Origin: Batillaria attramentaria
Lineage: Eukaryota > Mollusca > Gastropoda > Batillariidae
Assembly: GCA_018292915.2 (NCBI GenBank)
Contig: JACVVK020000393.1
Coordinates: 1-64,000, forward strand
DNA length: 64,000 nucleotides
Reading direction: 5' to 3'
Shown piece after piece: positions 10,649 through 29,129 of the stretch; the first letter of the stretch is position 1; every line of letters starts with the position of its first letter. Under the pieces are notes generated by a model that saw only the letters and a list, made by a program, of their open reading frames with translations, had not been told where the DNA came from and ran no database searches. Both the position numbers and the translations under genes were made by a program.

Positions 10649-10796
10649 ACAGGTCTTGTGGCTTTCCAGACCGCTGCGAGTCTGAATACCTGTTTTACGC
10701 GCAACGCCGGCTGATCTCCAGTGCGGCACTGACGTCGGTGCAAGCCAGTCTCGCACGCCTTGTCCTACACGTCAGTGCGACTAGCCGCCTAAATAA

Positions 10797-16179
<5,383 letters not shown>

Positions 16180-16460
16180 TTGCTTGTGGCTTACTGGGGA
16201 TCTGTGTGAACACGACAGAGACATAAACAGCTGTAAAAAAAGATATAGATAACAGTAACTACTCGTCATTGTCCACCTGAGTCATGTGTGCCGATAATGC
16301 GCTGTGTAAAACCCTTGTATTATTATAATTATTAGTATTATTATTATTGTTATTTGACGACGATGGCGGCGCTGATTAGAAGAAAAAGAAGAGAAGAAGT
16401 TTTAATGGGACTGTAATAATTTGTTGTATTTCTTGTCGTCACTGAAAATATTCAACGGAC

Positions 16461-16955
16461 CGGCCCCCGTAGTGTAGTGGTTAGCACTTCGGACTATGGA
16501 CCGGGAGACCCGGGTTCGAATCCCAGCCGAGTCAAGCGGGGATTTTTCCTACCTAGGTCGGCTCCTACCCAGAGCGGGTGTGCTATGGGCCCAATGGGGA
16601 GGCTGTTGCCACACAGCCGAGCTTCACCCACTTCACGGGTGCGACTTTGGGGGTGCTTCCCTTGGTATGACACGTCTTATGATGTGGATGATTACACGGC
16701 CGGCACCGCAGGTGCCGTAGTTCCCGGGCCTGGTTATTGCCGGGATATTTATGACAGGAAGCGTGGAATGCGGCCCTGTCCCGCAGTCCCAAACCACCTC
16801 CATAGCATCATCTTACCATCATCCTCATCTCCATCATCATGCATAATAAAAATTGCCCCAACTTCCGAGCCCTCCGTGGATTCCACCCATTACCTGGGAG
16901 GAACACCACTGGAGCCGGCAAAGAGTTGTGGCAGCAAAAAAAAAAAAAAAAAAAA
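16461..16955 (+). mobile_element. Full-length SINE A
   Basis: It starts CGGCCCCCGTAGTGTAGTGG, has B box GGTTCGAATCC, the full body and an A20 tail at 16936-16955. A diverged duplication may flank it (GAAAATATTCAACGG before, GAAATGATTCAGCGG after). Confidence 0.9.
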
Positions 16956-17722
16956 GAAGAAATGATTCAGCGGTCTTCAAAAGTCATCATATTCCTCTGT
17001 CAGTATTCAGCGATGGAGTATGTTCAAACCTATTGCAATGTGGAAGATTTCGAACACGTTACATTTGAAAGGCGGTCTGTAAACTATGACAAATAATGAA
17101 AAGACAAGACCGTGTTTGTTTCAAGTTTTCTTTCGAATGCTTTGTGTTCACTGCATGCACGGAAACTTTGCGCCACTGTCAAAACATCCGACGCCTCACT
17201 GAGCGGAAATACAGAACTGTAGTCGTCCGGAAACGTGGCAGCCTGTATCAAACAACTTGAAGTGATGTTAACAAGACATTCACTCATCTCGTCCTTCAAC
17301 CAAGTCTGTTCCGGTGTAACAAAGCAATCGGAGAGGCCAGCTGAAGTCACGAACTTCCAATTTATCTCGGCCGGTGTCCGTGCGTGGTTTTAAGTGTAAC
17401 GCAAGAGACAATTTTGCAAGAACTTAATTGCTTTGTATACAACCAGATTTGCGCACAATAATGTTATGAACTGATGTGATAGTGCACCACGTCACTTGAA
17501 AACCGTTAAAACCAATTTTACGTCTTTCTTTCACTTTTTTGTTTGGTGTTGGCTAAGCTCAATGTAAATAATATATAACTGCACACGAAGAAAGCACACA
17601 AAAGCCCAAGTTTACGAAAAAAACCCAATATACACAGAAATACTGACACGTGCGGAATGACACAGATGGTAAAACAGGCGCATTACACTGTAAATAGAAA
17701 CGATCATCATCATTCAAACTGC

Positions 17723-17784
<62 letters not shown>

Positions 17785-20372
17785 AATTAATGGACACGAA
17801 TCTAGAAGACGTCTAGTTGTGAAAACTACGTTTTTGTGTAGAGGTGTTTAATGTGGGAACCGATGTTACACACAATCAAAGCGTGCCAAGTTTGAGATAA
17901 AACAGAAATCCAGGGACTGTAAGTTTGCCGAGTAAACATCAGTTAAAATAAAACGAACGGAGTGATAACAACGGCCACCACAAAGATGAAAGCCAAACGC
18001 AAGTAAATATGAGATGCCTCCCCATCCGGTTTACGCATCTACGGCGGACAGGCTGTTTAAGTTACACATGATAATAGCCTCACAGATATATGATTAATCC
18101 GTTTCGGATGCATATCAAGCAACATCAAACAAGAAGACAAACTGTCAACAGTTTCGTTATTATGTTGTCATATTCCCCCACGTGTATCTACTGTACGAAA
18201 TTTTTGCGAAATAAATGTCTTTGAATGTTGCGATAGACTCCTGCGATGGCCCCTTCCCGCTCCGACTGCCTTCTCACCTTCCCCTCCCAGCCAAGAAAAA
18301 GATGGAAGAAAACAAACATTGAAAAAACAGAGACTCCCTTGCCTCCCAACCCTTTGAAAATACACGACCAGCAATACCGATAAACACGACAACACACACA
18401 CACACACACACACCGGCACACACACACCGGCACACAAACCGCAAAACCCAAGCAAACACGCAAAATCAGTTACTTCGTAAAATTAAAACCAAAAAACTAA
18501 GTGATCGCGAAGCAGAAAAAATACGCACGCACACTGCAAATACTAATAAAAGCGCGTTACTCACAGATATAACAGAACTCAGTTGGACCGTCAAAGCCTC
18601 TGTCAAACAATTATGCTGGACACACTTCTCCCAACAGTATGAAAGGCGCCCTCAAATATTCACCGCTCGTGCCTTCGGCAGCCACAGACACTGACGATGA
18701 GCAGATGCAACAATGCAATATATACGCACGTTTGTTTTTGGCACGCACATCAGCGTCACCGACGTCACCAGTGAAGCGATCCGATTGGCTGCCGGACTGG
18801 TTCGCGATTATAATTCCGACTGGTCGGCTGGCGTGACGCTGTGCGCGGTCAGGAGACTGGGGGTTGACCACTTGACCGTCCTGTCGGCGAGGAACCGTGG
18901 AGAATTTTGAAGTGTGTTCATGACTGAAAATGCGTAGGTTGGATTGCGAGTCAGTCGGATTCTTTCTCTTACTTCGCTGTTTCAGGTTCTTTTTATCCGT
19001 TTCTCTGCTTCTTTTCCTGTCACAGTTCAGGACTCAGTCATCACTCGCGCGACACTCAAGCAATCTCAGTTTTGAGTTGGATTATTCGGGCTGAGCTCCG
19101 AACTGTAACAGTTTTGAGTCATCTCTGAAGTGCCGGATGCCAAATTTTTAGTACAACAATGATAGGCGTGATAGACGTTTCGTTTTATCCGTTTTCCTGT
19201 TTCTAGTTTTCCCGTTATGTACTGAGTCATCTCAGTGTGTAGTGCCAAACTTTACAGTAAGAACAGACTTTTGTGAGTGACACATGTTGTTTCTCTGCAA
19301 AGTGCAGGCATGAGAAGATTTCGCCATTCATTGCCAACGGCCGTAGCAAATTTTAAGCACTGTGAGGAACGTGTTGAAGAAGAGCCGCATTTTGGTTTTT
19401 TTTTTTTTTTTTACCCGATGCTGCGAAGCTCCGGTCGGCAAACCGACTGACACCTCTCTCTCTCTCTCTCGCATTGTTGACAAAGCCTGAACCACTAGAC
19501 CACTGACCGCCTCTCTCTCTCTCTCTGAGTGTAAACTGGTCTTATCTAAAACTAACACTCATGACGTCTAGACAAGCCTTCAGCATGAGGGACCTTCGGA
19601 CTGCAAGTCACCCTTCAGTTGTTCAGCCGCGCCTGCCTTCAGCCCATTCATCTGATTCAAACTATACATCTGTGCCGTAATCTCAGTTATTATACAGTAC
19701 TGAGGTCCAGAGCTTTTCAAATACCATTTTCTCAGTTCCACCTTGCGTTCAAGAAGTAGGCCTCTATTCTATTCTGACCCTGTTCTGGCGTCAGCTAGAT
19801 GTTTCCACACGGGTTGGCGCGACCGATTTCAAATGTATGTGCCCCCACCGGCGACCCGCGACGGAAGCTTTCGCAAACGGAAACAATACTAAACAAACGG
19901 AAACAAGTCCCTGTCCGCCCTCTTAATGATCTCACACACGCTAAGTCATAACAAGCGTAGCAGATGATTAGTTACGCCAGATGCAAGCATGGCCCTTTGT
20001 ATCACGCAGTTAAAGTGAGTCAAGCTAGCAGCTGTCTACTCTGTTTTACGTGTGTTCCCATCTGTCATAATAACGATCAGAAGGAGGAAGTCACAACACG
20101 AGACCTGATGACGAAATTACGGCTTCTGGAATGATTGAATACATGATGAATCTGACAATTACTAGGTCAAGGTGGTCTGCACTGGTGTTATGTCCGCCGA
20201 GCATTATGTCTTAATGGTTTCTAGAAAAATAGCAAAACGAAAAACTTCCTCTTACATTTGGCCTAGTTGTTAAAGTCTAAATACCAGGCATACAAAAATA
20301 ACCTTGTGGAAAAATTTTCGTCGAATGCGCTTCATCCGAGCATCAGAATCAGTCACTTGGGACTCAATATAG
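16956..20372. other. No gene recognised; microsatellites only
   Basis: Contains (GA)n at 17726-17781, (CA)n at 18391-18430, and (CT)n patches near 19455 and 19510. A tRNA-like fragment (minus strand, GTGGTCTAGTGG) lies near 19490. It could hold 5' exons or the promoter of the GPCR gene, but nothing shows this. Confidence 0.45.
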
Positions 20373-20490
20373 ATCGGCCCGTGCCACGTTGGACACACTG
20401 GTTCTCACTTGAACACCAAAGTTAAGCAACGCTGGGCCCGGTCAGTACTTGGATGGGTGACCGTCTGGGTATGGGCCGGGTGCTGCTGGC
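20373..20490 (+). pseudogene. 5S rRNA-like sequence (pseudogene or head of a 5S-derived SINE)
   Basis: Contains AAGTTAAGCAACGCTGGGC, then AGTACTTGGATGGGTGACC and GGGCCGGGTGCTG. This is the internal Pol III control region and 3' arm of eukaryotic 5S rRNA. The 5' part (GTGCCACGTTGGACACACTGG) is diverged from the usual sequence, so a functional gene is unlikely. The downstream GCGACGCACTTCCTCCGGGG (about 20724) resembles GCGACGCGCTCCCCTCAGGGG at about 36320, which suggests a mobile element body. Confidence 0.75.
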
Positions 20491-21058
20491 CCCGGTCCGG
20501 GCAGGAATTTGGTGTGAGATTCTCCTCACTAAATCAGTCAAAATCATGTGCAGACTCGCTTTCGGTGCCTGTTTCGGCCCGTGTACACACGCAGGCACGT
20601 ACCATCAATAGAGATCCCAATTCCATCATTCGAAAAAGAGTAGGCCGAAAATGGCCGGTGGGTTGGAAACGCAGACACACGCGTGCAGGGGCGGGGAGAG
20701 GGGGGGGGGTGGCGCCGGTTCATGGCGACGCACTTCCTCCGGGGGAAGCAGCCCGCATTTCCCCTACTACGGCAGTGGGACGAAAAAGAATTCCAATGCA
20801 ATCCAATATAGCATCTGAAACCATTGTGGGTGACTCTGGTTGTCGTATAAATACGTAGAAGCGTACCGCGTATTAAGCAGACGACGTTTGGTTGCGGACT
20901 GAAGACAAGGTAGATGGCGCCGATCGGCGGCTTCCTTTTTTTTTTTTTTTTTAGCGACTTTGTCGATCGACGTGTAGTACAGATATGGAAGCGTCAAGGC
21001 AAAGAAAGTCATATTTCTCTACTATCAGAAGCCGCAAAGTCACGAAAAAGGTCGCAGT

Positions 21059-21559
21059 ACCGGCCCCCGTAGTGTAGTGGTTAGCACTTCGGACCACGGA
21101 CCGGGAGACCCGGGTTCGAATCCCAGCCGAGGCAAGCGGGATTTTTCCTGACTAGGTCGGCTCCTACCCAGAGCGGGTGTGCTATGGGCCCAGCGGGGAG
21201 GCTGTTGCCACACAGCCGAGATTCACCCACTTCACGGGTGCGACTTTGGAGGTGCTTCCCTTGGTATGACACATCTTATGTGTGGATGATTACACGGCCG
21301 GCACCGCAGGTGCCGTAGTTTCCGGGCCTGGTGAACGCCGGGATATTTATGACAGGAAGCGTGGAATGCGGCCCTGTCCCGCAGTCCCAAACCACACGGA
21401 CCTCCATAGCATCATCTTATTATCATCCTCATCTCCATCATCATGCACAATAAAAAAAAATTGCCCCAGCCTTCAAGCCCTCTGTGGATTCCACCCATGA
21501 CCTGGGAGGTACATCACTGAAACTGGCAAAAAGAGTTGGGGCAGTAAAAAAAAAAAAGA
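21059..21559 (+). mobile_element. Full-length SINE A
   Basis: Complete copy with tRNA head, body and A-rich tail. It is bracketed by a perfect 14-bp target-site duplication, AAAAAGGTCGCAGT, at 21045-21058 and 21560-21573, indicating a fairly young insertion. Confidence 0.95.
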
Positions 21560-22075
21560 AAAAAGGTCGCAGTGGCCATAAGGAACATCTATTCATTTGG
21601 CAAACAACCATAGGGCTTTGAAAGGGGCAGGAGTTTTTTTTTCCCCTTCTTTCGAAGAAGAGTAGGCTGTGGAAGGTGGCGCGGAAAACAGAAATACTCC
21701 GTGCGCACCTGAGTGAATAGCTCGGTAGAGATTTCCACTAAAGTAGCGTTTAGCAGCTATAGGCTTTCGCTGCTTCGTCCTCTAGCCCTGCGGCACCTTG
21801 AGCGTCTAAGAAGAGACGGATATATGGTTATATGTGCGTCGAGAAACACACCATACCAAACCGTAGCAATACCATACCATACCACATTCAGCTAGCTCCT
21901 AGCCGTCTGTCTTCCTTTTTGTCTGAGTTTCGAGAGGACCGGCGCTTATGCACACCGGTTTTGCTTACTTTGTACTACGTAAGCACGCTTAACGTTAAGT
22001 AGTGCTGTAAGTACGCTCATGCACACCACCCCGGATCCCTCGATCTCTTGCTAGTGTAGGGTGAGGGTGGGAATA

Positions 22076-22380
22076 ATAATAATAATGATAATCACATTAA
22101 TATAGGCGCTTTATCCCAAATATTTGGCTCAAAGCGCCGCGAGCTAGATCCAAACACGCATGCTCACGTGACTCAAAAGCATTCTCTCACACACTGGACA
22201 ATGAATGCATTACAATCACGTGGTGCGATGTGCCAGCTCAGCAACTAAAGTTTCGGAATCTTTAGACTTGCATTTGTTATTGTAATCTTGTGGGCTGAAC
22301 ATTTCCAAAGCAGAGAGGGAGGAAGCCGGAGTACCCGGAGAGAACCCCCGACGGTCGGCCTGAATGAACAGTACCACATA
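22076..22380 (-). mobile_element. SINE family C (minus strand)
   Basis: Read on the minus strand: GGGGGTTCTCTCCGGGTACTC, GAAATGTTCAGCCCACAA, then CTCGCGGCGCTTTGAGCC, AAAGCGCC and a (TTA)n tail. It aligns along its length with 35730-36050. The tRNA head is missing or diverged. Confidence 0.8.
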
Positions 22381-22440
22381 CGAGATGGGATGGGAAGGGA
22401 AAGGTGTTTTGACTTTGACCTTGAGTGTTTACATTTTTTT

Positions 22441-22477
22441 TTGGGGGGGGGGGGGGTGGGGGGTGGGGGGGGGGTTC
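22441..22477. repeat. G-run cluster
   Basis: Runs of 13, 6 and 9 or so G separated by single T or TG, a strong G-quadruplex candidate on the plus strand. Confidence 0.85.
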
Positions 22478-23999
22478 CACAGCGAGGGTGATTTCAAAGA
22501 AAGGCACCGAAAAAAGGCCTTACAAACATTACCTCTGTCGAAATTCGAACCCTTCTGATTTCGAATTTGTTGGACCTGCCTACTGCCCTAGTATCAAAGC
22601 AGAGTACTTGTAAGAATACAGGCTGTATTTATAGAGCGAACAATAAAAGATCAATACGCTTAACCTTAATTCAATGTCAACAGTACTCTGTTGGGATCAC
22701 GCACGAATCAATTTCTGAAGAACTAGTAGATGTTCCCGGCTTTGCCGAGAAATCGCGCGACGGGTGGTGAGAAGAATTTGCGATGCGAAGTCGCCGAACT
22801 GTACAATAGAGTTACTCCCCGGGACCAGTAAACCGTACGATTGCAGTGTTCTTTGAAAATAAGTGAAAAAGGTGGATAATAACATTAATTTGACGATTTC
22901 CGAGATTTTTCTTTGCAGGCACCAATTCTGATCGCGATGTGAGAATGAAGTTTTAGGCGAATACACAGACACTGTTCGTTTACATATTTAGATGCAGGAT
23001 TCAGTTCGCTCAGATGACGTGAAATGATGTGGACCACAGTAGAGCGAAGATAAAACCATGGTCCATTTTGGATCGCCACTTCAGTCACCTACTCCATTCC
23101 AATAATATTTTTCGCAAATTGAGTATAGCCAGCGGCAGAAACACTTTGCATAGATACCCCGCAGACAAAGCTCCGAAAACAACAATTCTTCACTCCTGGC
23201 ACACAAATTAGACAATCTGATGCCACTTGCGTAGAACACTCTGCTCCTCTCTCCATGCTGATTAAAGAAATCAAAGAACCAGTAATGTCTGGATATCCAG
23301 GATAGTCGTCTACTGGCGCGAGTGTGTGTGTGCCTGTCTGATGCATCGGAATCTTGAGAGCATAGAATCAGCGATTCAACGAGAGAAAATGAGTGTCCAA
23401 GATCGCGGACCGAGTGAACGTGAGAACTGGAAAGAGTTCAATAACTGGAAGACGGATGTTCTGCCCTTCACCTTTGCACGTGCAGTTCGACCGATCATAA
23501 ATGTAGGACGCGGGGACAGAAGTGAGTGACTGTGCACTCAGTCGCTAAAGTTACACCTAACGCTTTATAGCCTCTATGTCCGTAACGTCGCTGAGATGGA
23601 AAACTGCCGCTTTTGAAGCTGTAAGGTTGTTTGTCAGATAGAAGGATGTTTCATTTGGCCATCGCGACCGTTTTCGAACCTTTGTGTCTTCTAATATGAG
23701 AGAAGTACGACTTGACTTGAACCTACTGATCTTCTAAAAATAGCCACCAATCAGCGCCGTTTACCTGGCGCTCAGTCCACAACCGAATAACGTCGTCTGC
23801 CCATGCGGTACACTTCCAGCAAAGCAACATAATCATTCGCCATCCAGACTGTCACCGTAATGGTTTCAGACGCCACATTGTGACCCGAGTGATTGATTTT
23901 GATGCACAGAGTCAGCGCCGCATTCGATGAAAAGTTGTCCACACGCTGGTGTAAGTATGTCATATGTATTGAGACTTAATAACTGTGTGTAATTACTGT
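22478..23999. other. No gene recognised
   Basis: Unique-looking sequence with short frames on both strands. A Cys-containing minus-strand frame at 23089-23346 has no recognisable motif and no convincing splice borders. Confidence 0.4.
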
Positions 24000-24002
24000 G
24001 GA

Positions 24003-24195
24003 AACACAAACACGCACGCAACGCACGCACGCACGCACACACACACACACACATATGAAGGGGGTGGGGGTACGATTGGTCGAAAGTGCACGCATTCACC
24101 TAAGCGTAACAAAGTCGTTCATCATTAGTCCATACAGTTTAGCCCATGTACATAGCCGTCAATCAGTTGCCGCAGAAGCCAGTTACGCAATCAAA

Positions 24196-24262
<67 letters not shown>

Positions 24263-24414
24263 GGGGGTGGGGATACCGATTGGTCGAAAGTGCACGCATT
24301 CACCTAAGCGTAACAAAGTCGTTCATCATTAATCCATACAGTTTAGCTCATGTACCTAGCCGTCAATCAGTTGCCGCAGAAGCCAGTTCAGCAATCAACA
24401 CACGCGCGCGCGAT

Positions 24415-24495
<81 letters not shown>

Positions 24496-24664
24496 GCACG
24501 CACGCACACACACACACATACACACACATATGAAGGGGGTGGGGGTACGATTGATCGAAAGTGCATGCATTCACCTAAGCGTAACAAAGTCGTTCATCAT
24601 TAGTCCATACAGTTTAGCCCATGTACCTAGCCGTCAATCAGTTGCAGAAGCCAGTTAAGCAATC

Positions 24665-24742
<78 letters not shown>

Positions 24743-24757
24743 AACGCACACACATAG
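24003..24757. repeat. Composite tandem repeat: ~140-bp unit alternating with (CA)n arrays
   Basis: Three copies of a unit (GAAGGGGGTGGGGGTACGAT ... GCAGAAGCCAGTTA) occur at about 24056-24200, 24262-24395 and 24531-24668. Each is followed by a long (CA)n block. Unit sequences are nearly identical while CA lengths differ. Confidence 0.93.
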
Positions 24758-24937
24758 TATGTTATGTACTATGTAAGAAGGACCATGAACTTTCTTGTGT
24801 GTTTGTTTGGTTGTTGTTGGCACAACAGGTTTTCGCCATCAGATTGTGAATTCTTAGATGCTGTTCATTTTGTTCTGTTCTGTTCTTCAAAGTTAGAGAA
24901 AAAAAAACAAAAAAACTAGAGAGGCAAAAGCCTCCAT

Positions 24938-25883
24938 GGCTCCCTTGTGACAAGGGTCAAGGTCATTCACAAGTGTACGTTTGTAAAGCTCTTATCACTA
25001 TCAATCATCATGGCAAGTAAAGTGTCTCTGGCGTTCCGAGTGCCTGGCAATATTACAATTTTCCCCCAAACAGTTTGTGTGGCCTTGACCTTGGGTCAAG
25101 GTCATTAAAAAGAGATCACATCAATGTCTATTATTATGCCAAGTTTGACGCCTCTAGTATTTGTAGTTCCTCCGAAAACGGTAATGTTAAAATTCACAAC
25201 AGACAGCTTTATTAATGACCTCGACCTTCAGTCATGCCTTGTTTGGTGCCTCTACTGTTTGTTGTTTCAGAGAAAATGCCAAGGTTAAAGTTTCCCCAAA
25301 ACAGCTTGCATGGCCTTGACCTTGACTAAAAGTCATTGAACACAGGTATGTCAGTGAAGGTGTTGCCAATGTCTACCATCATGCAAAGTTTCCATGCTTC
25401 TGGTTCTTCTAGATTCCGAAAAAATGCAAATGTAAAAAATTTCCAAACAGACTGCTGTAATGATTTTGACCTGGGGTCAAGGTCATTTAAAATGGTATGT
25501 GTGCATAGGTCTTATCACTGTCTATCAGCACGCCAAGTTTGGCGCCTCTGCTGTTTGTTATTTCTGAGAAAATGCCAATGTTAAGGTTTCACAAAAATAG
25601 CTTGTATGGCCTTGACCTTGAAACAAGGCCATTGAATACATGTATATCTCTGAAGTTCTTATCAATGTCTATCATCACGCAAAGTTTCAAACCTCTGGTC
25701 TTTGTAGATTCTGTGAAAATGCCAATGTAAAATTTTCAAACAGACAGCGTTAGTGACCTTGACCTTGAGCCAAGGTCATTCAAAATGATATGTTTTGAAA
25801 GGTCTTTTGGTTTTCTATCAGCATGCCAAGTTTGGTGTCTCTGCTATATGTAGTTTCTGAGAAAACGACAACGTTAAAGTTGT

Positions 25884-25965
<82 letters not shown>

Positions 25966-26010
25966 GACGGAGGGTTATTACATAGACTCCCATTGTTACA
26001 CAAGGGAGCC
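24938..26010. mobile_element. Dimeric tandem-repeat element with inverted ends
   Basis: Six to seven diverged ~145-bp units are centred on CCTTGACCTTG / GGTCAAGGTCATT. They alternate between two subtypes (AACAGCTTG..TGGCCTTGACC and AACAGACAGC..TGACCTTGACC), giving a ~290-bp dimer. The block ends in (CA)n at 25889-25962. Its borders GGCTCCCTTGTGACAA (24938) and TTGTTACACAAGGGAGCC (to 26010) are inverted repeats sharing 12 bp. The architecture resembles non-autonomous tandem-repeat elements known in molluscs; class assignment is an inference. Confidence 0.7.
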
Positions 26011-26804
26011 AAAAATGGTTTGGTTTCACCTAATGACGACGTCAAGGTTTCTTGGAACTCTTCAACTTTTGATCGATTTCACCCCGAGGGTGGTCTCACA
26101 TAAAGTGCTGTCTGATGCCATGTTAATACTGAAACTACTTAATTACTCCGACAGGGGGGCATCGAGCTTACAGCTGTCTGTCAGGGATTCTAATAACTCC
26201 CGCCTCTCTTTTTCTCAGACTTCATGCACTGCAGGGAGATGGGATGTGACAAGCTGTCAAACTGAGAAGAATAGTGATAGCCTGGAGTTGTCCTCCAGAA
26301 ATTTGGCATAACCGGTAGGGGGCGCTAATGGTTGGCGTATCTTCAACATGTCCGAGTTTCGGCGTCGTATTAACTTTTCATGACCATGCGCCCGGCGTTT
26401 GTGCAGAGCCCGGCTTTGCACACCGTTGCCGCCAGCCACACACGTAGACCCCGGTCGTTCAGCGCGTGAGGACGCTGCTACCAAGCACCCACAGCCCATC
26501 TCCGCTCTCACTGTGGCCGCTATGCCCACTGTTTCCAATCAAAAATATTTTCCATAAAAAGTAGGCTACTTATAATTATCTTTCAAACCACACATGAAAC
26601 ACGATTAAGAAACATCTGAGCAAGACCGCTTTCAAAAAAATCGAAAAATTGCTCAAGTCGACCTGTTGGCAAAGGTTGTGCACGCTTACAGTGCCTGGGT
26701 GAGTCACGGGGGGATCAAGGTCGGCAATGGGTTAAAGTCTGATTACGCGAACAGGCAGCGTTGTGCTGACACACTTGAGATGGGAGAGGGTCATGAAGGC
26801 GCGC

Positions 26805-27051
26805 TCTCTCTCTCTCTCTCTCGTATAGTATTACTTCTTTTGCTATGATCTTATTTGGTAGAGCAACGGGAAGTTCTAAAACTGACGTCAAAACTTCAAA
26901 CGTTGAAAAATAAAGATTCTCTCTCTCTCTCTCTCTTGTATAGTTTCATTTCTTTGGCTTTCATCTTATTTAGTAGAGCGACGGGCAGTTCAATTCTAAA
27001 ACTCCAGTGACTGACTCTTACTCCAAAACTTCAAACGTTGTAAAATAAAGA

Positions 27052-27060
<9 letters not shown>
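26805..27060. repeat. ~125-bp tandem duplicate joined by (CT)n
   Basis: Two copies of a segment (TACTTCTTTTG...CTTATTTGGTAGAGCAACGG...CTTCAAACGTTG...AATAAAGATTCT) are separated by CT repeats. The second copy ends in (GT)n. A third, partial copy is at about 27535-27632. Confidence 0.8.
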
Positions 27061-27087
<27 letters not shown>

Positions 27088-27836
27088 AGAGACACCCATA
27101 ACACCATCAGTAATGTTGTGTCACTGCTCAGTCTGAACTAGTGTGTGTAATTCTGGTTAGTGAGGTTATCTTTCATTATTACTGCATTCGCAGCACAGTT
27201 TCAAACTCCCCATTTGTCTCAGCATGATCCGTCGCTCGTATGAATAACCCAGTCAGGTACTTTTCCCCGTTACACTTGTTCCAAAAGTTTAAATTACTGA
27301 AGAAGATCGCAAACTGCGTTAGCACACACAGCGTTCCATTTATACTCCTAGTGTCCCAAGACAGTGTTTATCACTTAACGCCGCTGGGCAGTGTTTAACG
27401 GGCGACTAACCACTTGAAGAGCGGCAAGCACTCTTTGAGCACATGCGCATCGTTACGTCGATTGACTCGATTCATTCAGTATAATGGAAGATAGCATCTC
27501 TCATCACTTCCTGCCACACTCTCTCTCTCATTCTCTTCTTATATATGTTTACTTCTTTTGCGTTAATCTTATTTAGTCGAGCAACGGGGAGTTCTAACAT
27601 TGACTCTTGCGCCCAAACCTCTCTCTCTCTCGAATCCATTAGTCAGCGTGTACCATCAGCATTGTTCGTGATGTCACAGCGTGTCAACAGGACACGTGAC
27701 CTTGCCCATGAACTTCCTCTCGAGATGTCTCGTCATGTCCATGGCAGATGTCTCGTCAGGACCCTCTATTGCCGGTGACCTGATTTATTCATGGTGCAGG
27801 TTAGGACTAGCTGCGTTCTGTCGTACTTCATACCAG

Positions 27837-27837
<1 letters not shown>

Positions 27838-27898
<61 letters not shown>
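27838..27898. repeat. (CA)n microsatellite
   Basis: About 30 CA units. Confidence 0.97.
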
Positions 27899-27899
<1 letters not shown>

Positions 27900-28167
27900 G
27901 AAATACGCGGATTGCTGTTATAATACACAGGTTAATGATGATTAAAGAATATAACGATAAATGAAATTAATACGCACGTTGCAGCGTGCATTGTGAAATA
28001 CAAGTTATACTTTGTGGTTTCAAAAAGGATACTTGGTTGCTACACTTCCAGTGCCGAAGTTTTTCGTTGTGTTGCACTTGCACTTGGTGGTACCCAACTG
28101 TACGGCCAAAGCCCATCAGTCTCTTTCGTGTTTAAATAGCAAAAAGCAGTACATGCAAAATCCAAAC

Positions 28168-28170
<3 letters not shown>

Positions 28171-28209
<39 letters not shown>

Positions 28210-28265
28210 GGCACACGCACGCACACACGCACACACACACGCACGCACGCACGCACGCACACACA
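28171..28265. repeat. (CA)n / (CGCA)n compound microsatellite
   Basis: A CA array changes into CGCACA and CGCA tetranucleotide repeats. Confidence 0.95.
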
Positions 28266-28727
28266 GATGAACACAACGGCGATGAATAACTAAACCTGAA
28301 TCTGTTGTACAGTCGAATCACGTCATTTGTGAAGTTTGGTCCGGAAGTTCTCTGCGTTTCGGTTTTGTCGGAGTCAAAGGCACTGATGTCATCTGAATAG
28401 GATTAAAAAGAGATGAAACTTTTTTTAAAAATATATAAACGAACAAGATTAATATGCTTTCGTGCGGATTGTGTAGTTAAACGCTAGGCAAACGCACGGT
28501 AAACTTCTACCAAAAGATATGTTTCCAAGGTCTTTGCTTGTGCTCCAACGAAAGGCATTCCGCGCCCCAACCGGGTACATGCTTCATGACATCATCAGTG
28601 AAATGACGACAAATACCGTGACGCCGTACCCTGTTATCATTCATTATATGGGAGCAGTGTAATGGGGTAAACGTGAGTAATTTCACTCATGATGTAATGA
28701 CAGAGAGGCATGGGGGGGGGGGGGCGG

Positions 28728-28759
<32 letters not shown>

Positions 28760-29129
28760 CGGTGCCTATGACAGACATCCTGCTTTCATCTCCCACTCAA
28801 CCAGCCTTCCGGTACATACATGTATGCCGATCCCTGTAACTTCCGATTGCGAAACACTGCATTTCGTCCATTTCCAACTGAAGTGTGCTGTTTTAGTTTT
28901 TGCGCAACAAGTATAGTCCGTGACCATCAAACTTTCCCGGACTCCGGAAAACAAGTGTGGCGTAGTCATAAGCACGTGACAATAGTAGGCACACCTAGTC
29001 GGTGACTATCAGGCCGCAGCGAATCTATTGTGCTCGGTTTCACTGGCCACAAAACTTTCTGTTGGGAAAAAGTGACGTTGTCATAAACATTGACGTTACG
29101 GTTCCCACTCTACACACCGAGCAAGTTAG

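Noticed and set aside
16463..16535. tRNA gene-like sequence with A and B boxes
   Set aside because: It is the head of a full-length SINE A with body, A tail and many relatives. The same applies to the heads at 247, 3450, 21060, 32955 and all SINE B heads.
24003..24757. CRISPR-like repeat-spacer array
   Set aside because: The 'spacers' are CA microsatellites and the repeats are about 140 bp in a eukaryotic genome; it is a composite tandem repeat.
26257..26538. 93-codon minus-strand Arg/Ala-rich frame
   Set aside because: GC-rich composition explains the open frame; no family motif or splice context was seen.
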